This document shows, one piece after another, positions 1 to 8,100 of a stretch of 64,000 bases of DNA. Source of the DNA: Marinobacterium rhizophilum DSM 18822 (lineage in GTDB: Bacteria > Pseudomonadota > Gammaproteobacteria > Pseudomonadales > Balneatricaceae); the NCBI RefSeq assembly GCF_000378045.1, contig NZ_KB899092.1, positions 62,001 to 126,000 of the forward strand, written 5' to 3'. Position 1 is the first letter of the stretch. Each line of letters starts with the position of its first letter. The notes under the pieces were generated by a model. The model ran no database searches. It had not been told where the DNA came from and was given only the letters and a program-made list of their open reading frames with translations. Position numbers and translations under genes: made by a program.

Positions 1-117
1 GAGGCCGGCCAGGCCTACAGCGATGCCGTGGCGCGCCTGCTGGGCGATCAAGTTGAGCATCGCTTTCTGGAAGTACAGAAAAAGGGCTTTTTCAAGCGCC
101 TGCTGGGAGGTAAGTAG
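1..117 (+). CDS. minD: Septum site-determining protein MinD, C-terminal end (partial)
   Basis: Only the last 38 residues are in the window, in frame from base 1 to the TAG at 115-117. The end reads [12 protein letters not shown], the amphipathic basic/hydrophobic helix that anchors MinD ATPase to the membrane in its ATP form. MinD recruits MinC and is stimulated by MinE, producing pole-to-pole oscillation that places the division septum at midcell. The stop codon shares one base with the GTG start of minE (TAGTG), so the two genes are translationally coupled. Identification is firm because of this tail and the minE gene that follows. Confidence 0.9.
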   Translation, partial: EAGQAYSDAVARLLGDQVEHRFLEVQKKGFFKRLLGGK

Positions 118-371
118 TGAGCATTTTCGATTACTTTCGCAGCAAAACAAAGAACGCGTCTGCGTCAGTTGCCAAGGAGCGGCTGCAAATCATCGTCGCT
201 CACGAACGCGGGCAGCGTCAGCAGCCGGATTACCTGCCGCAGATGCAACAGGAAATCCTTGATGTAATCCGCAAGTACGTAGCGATCGACCAGGAAAGTG
301 TCAACATTCAGCTGGAAAACAACGATCACTGCTCGGTGCTCGAGCTGAACGTGACCCTGCCGGACCGATAA
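117..371 (+). CDS. minE: Cell division topological specificity factor MinE
   Basis: 84 residues, normal length for MinE. It starts with MSIFDYF, the N-terminal membrane-binding segment, followed by the anti-MinCD region (residues about 12-31, [10 protein letters not shown]) and the dimerising topological-specificity domain ending [10 protein letters not shown]. The protein stimulates MinD ATPase and drives its release from the membrane. The GTG start overlaps the minD stop by one base, which settles the start choice and indicates a minCDE operon whose upstream part lies outside the window. Confidence 0.95.
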   Translation: MSIFDYFRSKTKNASASVAKERLQIIVAHERGQRQQPDYLPQMQQEILDVIRKYVAIDQESVNIQLENNDHCSVLELNVTLPDR

Positions 372-542
372 GTTTGTGCCAGTACGCCGGTGGTTTGAGA
401 TCCCGTCCTGGGGCTCAGGCCACCGCCAGCGTTCCCCCGCAAGCCGTCGCAGATGCAGTGGTGGCCTGATAACCACAGGCCTCCGGTGTCCCTTTTTCTG
501 CAGGCCTTTCCCGTACGGTTAGGACATTGTCTTTGCTCTGAA

Positions 543-566
543 CGGTCGTTCAGACCGATGGTTTTT
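543..566 (+). terminator. Possible terminator after minE
   Basis: A short stem CGGTC/GACCG (543-547 and 553-557, loop GTTCA) is followed by ATGG and five T residues at 562-566. The same bases also sit in a 16-base near-palindrome CTGAACG-GT-CGTTCAG (538-553). The two foldings compete, and the stem is only 5 bp, so this is a weak call. The position, between convergent minE and the gene ending at 573, is right for a terminator. Confidence 0.35.
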
Positions 567-584
567 CACCTTTCACCTTTCACC
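564..584 (+). repeat. Three tandem copies of a 7-base unit
   Basis: The unit TTTCACC occurs three times in a row (564-570, 571-577, 578-584), followed by a partial fourth copy TTTCA. It overlaps the last codons and the stop of the minus-strand gene ending at 573. A change in copy number would alter the C-terminal residues of that protein (currently GER-stop). No other role is visible. Confidence 0.7.
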
Positions 585-1055
585 TTTCAGCAGTGCGCGC
601 ACCCGGTCTACTGTTCGGTTGGGGAACTGGCGGTAATCGGGGTAGGGCGTGAGCAAAATGTTATCTCGTACCCATACCCGCCCTTCGGTATCCAGTGGCA
701 TGAAATTGGCGGTATCCAGTCCCAGGCGCTGCCAGCTGGCCTTGCCGGCGATCAGGTGCCAGCGGGCGTCGAGTAGCAGGCTGTCGGCGAAACAGATCAC
801 CTCGTCCTCGTGCAGTACTGCTTGATCCCGGTAATCCTGCCAGCGCATGCTGGCTGGACTGCACAGTTTGGCCAGTATGCTGAAAATCTTGCGCCAGTGA
901 TTGCCGTTGTGACGGATCAGCGCCGGTACATCGGGCGCCTGTGGGCAAACATCGGCCTGCGGCCAGAGAGGGCGGTTGGGCAGGTACAGTGCGACGCGGG
1001 CGTCAGGAGCGCCTAGCAGCGCACAGTCCTGTGTCATGGTGGTTGATGGTGTCAT
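573..1055 (-). CDS. Unrecognised conserved-looking protein, coupled to hrpB
   Basis: 160 residues, soluble, with no signal peptide or membrane segment. I do not recognise the family. Visible features are a proline-rich N-terminal third, a central segment rich in Trp and His, and a C-terminal stretch with WVRDN and a basic tail. The ATG overlaps the hrpB stop by four bases (ATGA, 1052-1055), so it is translated as the second gene of an hrpB unit. Its opposite-strand frames look like shadows. It may be a short family of unknown function restricted to related gammaproteobacteria, but that is a guess. Confidence 0.75.
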   Translation of the reverse strand: MTPSTTMTQDCALLGAPDARVALYLPNRPLWPQADVCPQAPDVPALIRHNGNHWRKIFSILAKLCSPASMRWQDYRDQAVLHEDEVICFADSLLLDARWHLIAGKASWQRLGLDTANFMPLDTEGRVWVRDNILLTPYPDYRQFPNRTVDRVRALLKGER

Positions 1056-3607
1056 TTGCGCCGCTTTACTCCCGCGCCGGGGGGCGCAGTCAGTGGATTG
1101 TCGGGCCAGTGGTGTTTGGGGTAACGGCCTTTCATGTCCTTTTGCACCTCGCGATAACTGTTGCTCCAGAAACTCGCCAGATCCTGGGTCACCTGCAGTG
1201 GACGCTGAGCCGGTGACAGCAGGTGCAGCTTGAGGGCAAGCGTGCCGATGCGGGGCGTTTGCGAGCAGCCGAACAGTTCCTGCAGTTTGACGGCAAGTAC
1301 CGGCGGGTCCTGTTCGTAGTCGATGCGTGCGCGATGGCCGGAGGGGAGCTGATACTGTTCCGGCGCCAGTTCATTAAGCTGCTGGGGCAGGGGCCAGGGC
1401 AGCAGGCTGTGCAGGATGGCGCTCAGGTCCAGTGCGGCAAAATGATTGATGTGACTGACCCTGTCGAGCCAGGGCAGCAGCCAGGTCTCCAGGGTATCCA
1501 GCAGGGCAGTATCCGACAGGTCGGGCCACTCGGTCTCAGTACTGCTACCCATTTTCTGCAGCAGGTCCTGGTGGCGTACAAAGGCTACCCGGGTACGCCA
1601 GCGCTGCAGGTTCTGGGTCCAGGGCAGCAACCCCAAGCCGCGTTTTCGGACCAGGGCGCAAAGCGCATGGGCACGGGCCTGTGGCTCAATGCTGTGCAGA
1701 GATTCACGACTTAGAATCAGGCTGCCGACCCTGCGCTGGCGTTCGGCGATCAGGCGGTTTTCGCTGTCCTGCCACTGCACGTGTTCGCGGGTTTGTACCA
1801 GTGGAGCCAGAACGTCGTCAAACAGCGCAGGATCCAGAGCGGTGGCCAACTGGATTCTGTCCACGGCGTCCCCGCTGCGTCCGCTCAGCTGCGCCGTTGC
1901 CAGCCAGGGCGCATTGCGCAGTGGGTCTTCGGGGTTGATCCGTGCCGAACGGCCATTGCTGAGCTTGTAGTCCAGCCCCTGGGACTGGCGCCGCGCAGCA
2001 ATGCGGTCGGGGTAGGCGCAGGCAATCAGCACGGCCTGGGCAGTATCGCCTGCAAGTGCCGACGAACTCTGTACGGGGACGGCGAGCGAGCGGCACAGGG
2101 TGCGGAACTGATCAACCTGCTGGCGCAGACGCTGCCACTGGCCTCGTTCGTGGGCTTGCAAGCGGATATCACCGCGCAACCAGGCCAGGCGCAGGCTGAT
2201 GTCGGCCTGGGAGCGTCCCAGTGGATCGCGATCCGACAGCAGGGCGGCAAGCTCGCAGGCCGCCTCCAGCAGGTCGAGACGACAGCCTTCGAGCAGCATA
2301 TGCGCCAGGCGCGGATGGGCAGGCAGTTGCGCCATTCGCTCGCCGTGGGGCGTGAGCCTCCAGCCTGCGTGATCTTGCCGCGCCGCGCCAAGGCGTTGCA
2401 GCAGTTCCAGTGCCTGCTGGTAGGGGCCGGCAGCAGGGGCATCGAGCCAGGCCAGCTCGTTTGGGTCGGTGATGCCCCATTGCAGCAGCTGCAGGGCCAG
2501 TGGTGCCAGGTCCGCCTGGCGTATTTCCGGTTCACTGTGGGGGCTGAGTGCCTGTTGCTGGCTTTCGGACCAGAGGCGATAGCACAGGCCCGCCTCGGTG
2601 CGGCCGGCGCGGCCGGTGCGCTGCACACTGGAGGCGCGTGAAAGGCGGCGGGTTTGCAGGCGTGACATGCCGGTGCCTGCATCGAAGATGGCCTGACGAC
2701 TCAGGCCGCTGTCGATGACCACCCGTACACCTTCAATGGTCAGGCTGGTTTCGGCGATGGCGGTTGCGAGTACCACCTTGCGCTGGCCGGGGCCCGCGGG
2801 TGCGATGGCGCTGCGCTGGGCGTCCAGACTCAGGTCTCCGTAGAGCGGGCTGAGGATGACATCATTGGCCACATTGTTCAGGCTTTGCAGCTGCTCGCGC
2901 AGCAGGCGGTGGGTTTCGCGTATCTCCCGCTGCCCGGGCAGAAACACCAGCACACTGCCACGTTCTTCATTCAGCGCCTGCATGACGGTCGTGGCAACAC
3001 GCGCCTCGATACGTTCCCCCGGCTGGGCGCTGGCGCCGTAGCGAATATCGACCGGCCAGCTGCGACCTTCACTGCGAATCAGTGGCGCATTGTCCAGCAG
3101 GCGAGCGCTGGCGTCGCCATTGAGCGTGGCGGACATCAGCAGAATGCGCAGCGGGTTGTCCTCGCGCAGCAGTGCGCGTCCCTGCAGTGTGAGGGCGAGG
3201 CCGAGGTCCGCATCCAGGCTGCGTTCATGGAACTCATCGAAAATCACCAGGCCGACACCCTCAAGTGAGGGATCGGACTGCAGCATGCGGGTCAGGATGC
3301 CTTCGGTGACCACTTCGATGCGGGTTTGGGGGCCAACGCGAGTATCAAACCGAATGCGATACCCCAGGGTCTGCCCAACTTTTTCGCCCAGTGTCTGGGC
3401 CATACGCTCGGCGGCGGCCCTGGCCGCCAGGCGTCGGGGTTCCAGCATGAGAATTTTCTGGCCCGCAAGCCAGGGCGCGTCCAGCAGCGCCAGGGGTACC
3501 CGCGTGGTCTTGCCGGCACCGGGCGGAGCTTCCAGTACGGCTTCGGTGCGTTGGGTCAAGGCCTGCTGCAGTGCAGGCAGGATCTGGTCAATCGGCAATG
3601 ATGTCAT
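1052..3607 (-). CDS. hrpB: ATP-dependent helicase HrpB
   Basis: 851 residues, the usual length for the DEAH-box helicase HrpB. Walker A APPGAGKTT lies at residues 27-35, the DEFH box follows in FDEFHERS near residue 124, then SAT and the motif VI sequence QRTGRAGR. The long C-terminal region is typical of HrpB and not of the longer HrpA. The enzyme is an RNA/DNA-type helicase of uncertain physiological substrate. The frame can be extended four codons upstream, but MTSLPID at 3607 fits the family start better. Its stop overlaps the next minus-strand gene by four bases. Confidence 0.93.
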   Translation of the reverse strand: MTSLPIDQILPALQQALTQRTEAVLEAPPGAGKTTRVPLALLDAPWLAGQKILMLEPRRLAARAAAERMAQTLGEKVGQTLGYRIRFDTRVGPQTRIEVVTEGILTRMLQSDPSLEGVGLVIFDEFHERSLDADLGLALTLQGRALLREDNPLRILLMSATLNGDASARLLDNAPLIRSEGRSWPVDIRYGASAQPGERIEARVATTVMQALNEERGSVLVFLPGQREIRETHRLLREQLQSLNNVANDVILSPLYGDLSLDAQRSAIAPAGPGQRKVVLATAIAETSLTIEGVRVVIDSGLSRQAIFDAGTGMSRLQTRRLSRASSVQRTGRAGRTEAGLCYRLWSESQQQALSPHSEPEIRQADLAPLALQLLQWGITDPNELAWLDAPAAGPYQQALELLQRLGAARQDHAGWRLTPHGERMAQLPAHPRLAHMLLEGCRLDLLEAACELAALLSDRDPLGRSQADISLRLAWLRGDIRLQAHERGQWQRLRQQVDQFRTLCRSLAVPVQSSSALAGDTAQAVLIACAYPDRIAARRQSQGLDYKLSNGRSARINPEDPLRNAPWLATAQLSGRSGDAVDRIQLATALDPALFDDVLAPLVQTREHVQWQDSENRLIAERQRRVGSLILSRESLHSIEPQARAHALCALVRKRGLGLLPWTQNLQRWRTRVAFVRHQDLLQKMGSSTETEWPDLSDTALLDTLETWLLPWLDRVSHINHFAALDLSAILHSLLPWPLPQQLNELAPEQYQLPSGHRARIDYEQDPPVLAVKLQELFGCSQTPRIGTLALKLHLLSPAQRPLQVTQDLASFWSNSYREVQKDMKGRYPKHHWPDNPLTAPPGAGVKRRK

Positions 3608-3640
3608 GGTATGAAGCAAGCCAGGTACTGCATCTTGGCC

Positions 3641-4141
3641 TCAGCTGTTTTCGGGCTGGAGACGGCTGATGCGTGCAGTGATAAACAGGGTCAGCAATAT
3701 GGCGGCGCAAAAAGCATAGAGGCCGTAATGAATCTGTACCTGGGCGATGGCGCCGAGTTTCACCGTGACGACCAGAACCGCGACCACGAAGACATCGAGC
3801 ATCGACCAGCGCCCATAGTCATGCATCAGTTTCAGGTATCGGGGCAGGCGACTGTCATGGTGTATCGCAGCCCCGGTGAGACGCAGCAGCACCAGGAGCT
3901 TGAGTATGGGCAGCAGAATGCTGAAGCCGCTAATCAGCAGGAACAGCAGGTACTGACCCTGCAGCAGCAGTTGCCAGGTACCGGAAAGGACCGAAAAGTT
4001 GCTTTGGATAAACAGAAATTGCTCGATGGTCAGCATTGGGGCACAGAGCCCCACAAGCAGCAAAACAGCGGTAAGGCCCAGTAGCAGCCGTAGGTGCCAG
4101 GCCCTGCGTGGGGTGAGAGCGGGGCGGGTTGATGTCGACAT
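3641..4141 (-). CDS. PqiA-like (paraquat-inducible protein A family) membrane protein
   Basis: 166 residues with four predicted membrane segments, at about residues 17-36, 60-85, 110-130 and 140-157. The pattern matches a single PqiA-type domain, as in PqiA/YebS (LetA): a long Gly/Leu-rich second helix, then a loop with RYLKLMHDYGRWSMLDVFVV. Family members sit in the inner membrane and work with MCE proteins (PqiB/YebT) in lipid trafficking. Here no MCE gene is adjacent and there is only one domain, so a partner elsewhere must be assumed. No clear ribosome binding site precedes the ATG. Confidence 0.75.
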   Translation of the reverse strand: MSTSTRPALTPRRAWHLRLLLGLTAVLLLVGLCAPMLTIEQFLFIQSNFSVLSGTWQLLLQGQYLLFLLISGFSILLPILKLLVLLRLTGAAIHHDSRLPRYLKLMHDYGRWSMLDVFVVAVLVVTVKLGAIAQVQIHYGLYAFCAAILLTLFITARISRLQPENS

Positions 4142-4376
4142 TGGCGCGTTGATTCTTCCTGTCGAAGTTTGAGTCTTGGCATGATACCGGACAGGCCTTT
4201 AGCTGTCCTGTCATTGCCAGTGTGATTGATAAGCGTATTAGCTGGGACTGGGTGGCGGATATGTGTTGTCGGATTTGGCGGCCAGCGGGGTCTGAGTGAG
4301 CGTTGTTAATAGGCGTGAATATAGGCTAGGCTGCGCTGGTGTTATCTGGCACACTGGGGATCTTGCCTGTAATTCA

Positions 4377-4919
4377 ATGCATTTTTTTATGATTTTGAGC
4401 GATCTTAGACAGCGTTTAAAACGCCCGCTGGCAGTCTTGCTGGTCTCCATGCCAGTGATATTGCTGCTTGGCGCCGACGCCGGCTGGGCCGCTGAGAAGG
4501 ATTCCTCCGCGTCCTCGACTGAAATTGTAGCCAAGAGTACTGCCAAAACCCGTCCCCTGGCACTCGACAGGATGCAGGGCGCCGGCGTCGCCAGTTCGAA
4601 AGTCCGGCTCAAAGTTACCGCGACCGCCTACAATTCGCTGCCGGATCAAACCCAGGGCAATGCCAACATTGGTGCCTGGGGGCACCGGCTGAAACCCGGT
4701 ATCAAGGCTATTGCCGTATCCCGTGATTTGCTTGGGATGGGGCTCGAGCCGGGCACCGAAGTTGAAATTGAAGGCCTGCCTGGGCGCTACCGGGTGCTGG
4801 ATAAAATGCACAGCCGTTGGGCCCGAAAAATCGATATCTACATGGGTGTCGACCATGATGCCGCACTGGCCTGGGGTAAAAGACCCGTGGTCATTCGCTG
4901 GGAAAACCAGGATTCCTGA
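4377..4919 (+). CDS. Exported 3D-domain protein
   Basis: 180 residues if translated from the ATG at 4377; an ATG at 4389 is an equal candidate, and the frame is open further upstream. A signal peptide is clear (RLKR, then a Leu/Val-rich core, cleavage near GWAAE). The mature part carries a 3D domain, named for three conserved aspartates: TAYN, then GHRLKPG, AIAVSRD, VLDKM and KIDIYMG. This fold is related to the barrel of MltA and RlpA, so a role in peptidoglycan processing or binding in the periplasm is plausible. The N-terminal 60 residues are low-complexity linker. Substrate unknown. Confidence 0.8.
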   Translation: MHFFMILSDLRQRLKRPLAVLLVSMPVILLLGADAGWAAEKDSSASSTEIVAKSTAKTRPLALDRMQGAGVASSKVRLKVTATAYNSLPDQTQGNANIGAWGHRLKPGIKAIAVSRDLLGMGLEPGTEVEIEGLPGRYRVLDKMHSRWARKIDIYMGVDHDAALAWGKRPVVIRWENQDS

Positions 4920-4956
4920 TCGCGCCCGTGCCATTGGTGTACAGCGTACGTTTTCG

Positions 4957-4979
4957 CAAAGAAAACCCATTCTTTGACA
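4957..4979 (+). promoter_or_regulatory. Inverted repeat overlapping a -35 box upstream of NAD-glutamate dehydrogenase
   Basis: CAAAGAA (4957-4963) and TTCTTTG (4970-4976) form a perfect 7-bp inverted repeat with a 6-base spacer. Its right arm overlaps a perfect TTGACA at 4974-4979. No good -10 box is found at 17 bases, so the promoter itself is tentative. A protein bound here could control the dehydrogenase gene that starts at 5117. The regulator is not identifiable from sequence. Confidence 0.4.
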
Positions 4980-5116
4980 ATCTTTTTCCCATTTTTTTGC
5001 CTAGAGTGTAGAACATCTGATTTCCATCAGCTGGGCTGGGGATGCACGCGCCACGCGTTCTGGGCACCCCGGTCGATTTCGGCACTGTCTGAGCAAAAAA
5101 GGGGCTAAAGGATTCG

Positions 5117-8100
5117 ATGTCCGAACAACGAAGTGATAACAAGACACGATTGCTGACACAACTGGGCGAACTGTTCGAAAGCAGGCTCGCATCTGACGCA
5201 GCGGCTCAGGTCGGCGCTTTCACTGCCGCCTACTATCGGGTTTCACCTTACGATGAACTGGCCGAGCGACGGCTGGAAAACCTCTATGGCGCAACCCTGT
5301 CCTGTTTTCAGTTTCTGCAGGAAAGCGAAGCGCATGAGCCACGGCTGCGGGTGTTCAACCCGGACCTCGAACAGCACGGCTGGCACTGTAATCACACCGT
5401 TATTCAAATCCTGCACCCCAACATGCCGTTCCTGGTGGATTCGCTTCGCATGGAGTTGAATCGCCGTGAGATGGCTATTCATGTCGTACACAGCGCAGTA
5501 CTGAATCTTTCCCGCGACGCTGAGGGACACGTGACCGGACTGGTGGACGCCGGCGCCGATGGCGCCTTGCGTGAAGCGCTGATCTACCTGGAAGTTGATC
5601 GCCACAGTGCGGCCGATGAGCTTAAAACACTGCGCGCTCAGCTGAGCGAGGTGCTGGGCGAAGTAAGGGCGTCGGTGGGTGATTTCCCGGCCATGCGCGC
5701 CCGCCTTGAGAATCTGCGTGATGAATTGAACACGCGTGAAACGGGCGCCTCCCGCGAAAGCTTGAGCGAAGCCGCAGCATTCTGCGACTGGATGCTCAGT
5801 GATCGCTTTACGTTCCTTGGCTACGATGAATTGGCGTTTAGCGGCGAGGGCGATAACTTCAGCGTGACGAGGGTTGCCGGCAGTGAACTGGGTACGCTGA
5901 AGCTGCACGTGCAGAACGGTCGCCGTCGCACGGGCGACGATCTGCGTGCGGAGGAGCGGGACTTCATGCTCTGCGCCGATCCGCTGATGTTCGCCAAGGA
6001 TGCGGTGCGCGCCCGGGTACACCGTCCGGCACATCAGGATATGGTGGTGATCAAGCGCTACGACGCCAAGGGCAAGGTGTGCGGCGAACACCGTTTTTAC
6101 GGTCTCTGGACCTCGCCGGTGTATGTTGAGCCACCCTTGCGGGTGCCTGTATTGCGCAGGCGTACTGAAAAGACGCTGGCGAGGGCCGGGTTTGATCCCC
6201 AGGGCCACAGTGGCAAGTCGCTGGTGCAGATCATTGCCGAACTGCCGCGGGATGAACTTTTCCTGGCCAATGATGAAGAATTGTTCGACATGGCCATGGG
6301 CATTTTCACACTGCAGGAGCGCCGCAAGGTCAAGCTGCTGATTCGCCGCGACAGCTGCTCCAAGTTTGTCAGCTGCCTGTACTTTGTGCCGCGTGATCTT
6401 TACACCACGGCGCTGCGCCAGCAGGTGCAGCAGCACCTGAGTGAACACTTCAATGCCACTGACTGCGAGTTCACCACCCGTTTCAGTGAATCGCTGCTGG
6501 CGCGGGTGTATCTGGTGCTGAAGGTGAATCCCGCCGTCCCGCTGGAGTTCAACGCCCAGGCCATCGAAGCGGAGGTGATCGAGATCTCCAAGGCGTGGAG
6601 CGAAGACCTGCACGCCGCGCTGGTCGAGAGTGCCGGTGAAGAGCGGGGCAACCATCTGGCCAATCATTATCGCCATGCCTTTCCGTCGGCCTACCGGGAA
6701 GATTTCAGCCCAAGCAGTGCGGTCTATGACATACAGCGCATCGAGCAGCTGGGCGAGAACCTGACCATCAACCTGAGCTTTTACCGGGTACTGGAGCAGA
6801 GTCGCGAAGTGTTGCGATTCAAGCTGTTCCACCCTCAGCAGCCGTTGATCCTGTCCGACGTCATCCCGGTGCTTGAGAAGCTCGGCATGCGGGTGGTGGG
6901 CGAGCATCCGTACAAGGTTAAACGCCGCGATGGCGCCCGCTTCTGGATTCATGACTTCACCCTGCGCTACGACAGTTCGGAGCCGGTGGAGCTGGAAGAT
7001 GTGAAGCAGAACTTTCAGGATGCCTTTTCCACCGTCTGGGCGGGGCGGGCCGAGAACGACGAGTTCAACCGTCTGGTCATCGGCGCCAATCTTTCCTGGC
7101 GTGATGTCGCCATGCTGCGGGCCTATGCCCGATACAACCAGCAGATCCGTTTTGGTTTCAGTCAGCCCTACATTGCCGAGGCGCTGGGGCGTCATCTCTA
7201 CCTGACCCGTCTGCTGGTCGCGCTGTTCAAGGCGCGCTTTGAGCCGGGTCGCCAGAGCAGCAGCAAGGTGCAGGCGCTGACAGAGCGTATTGCGGCCAGC
7301 ATTATCGAGGGCCTCGACAAGGTCGACAATCTCAACGACGACAAGATACTGCGGCGCTTTCTGGAGCTGATTCAGGCCACCCTGCGCACCAACTACTACC
7401 AGCCTGACGAACAGGGCGAGTTGAAAGACTACTTCGCCTTCAAGCTCAATCCCCACGGCATTGCAGATATTCCGCTGCCCAGGCCCATGTTCGAGGTCTT
7501 TGTCTATTCGGCCCGGGTCGAAGGTGTGCATCTGCGCGGCGGCAAGGTCGCCCGTGGTGGTTTGCGCTGGTCGGACCGGCGCGAGGATTACCGTACCGAG
7601 GTGCTGGGGCTCGTCAAGGCGCAGCAGGTTAAAAACGCCGTCATCGTGCCGGTCGGGGCCAAGGGTGGCTTTGTGCCCAAGATGCTGCCGGTGAATGGCA
7701 GTCGCGACGAGATCCATGCCGAGGGTATCGCCTGTTACCAGATATTTATTCGTGCCCTGCTGGATATCACCGATAACCTGGTGGGGGCTGATCTGGTCCC
7801 GCCCAAGGGGCTGGTGCGTCACGACGAGGATGATCCCTATCTGGTCGTGGCGGCTGACAAGGGCACCGCGACTTTCTCCGATATTGCCAACGAAATCGCC
7901 GAAGAATACGGTTTCTGGCTCGGAGACGCTTTTGCGTCCGGCGGCAGCCAGGGCTACGACCACAAGAAGATGGGCATCACGGCGCGCGGCGCCTGGGAGT
8001 CGGTGAAGCTGCATTTCCGCGAACTGGGGCTCGACACCCAGACCCAGGAGTTTACGGTGGTGGCCATCGGGGACATGGCGGGGGACGTGTTTGGTAATGG

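Noticed and set aside
5243-8014. 923-codon open frame on the minus strand inside the glutamate dehydrogenase gene
   Set aside because: It lies wholly opposite a confidently assigned enzyme gene; high-GC codon bias produces long antisense frames. No motif or ribosome binding site supports it.
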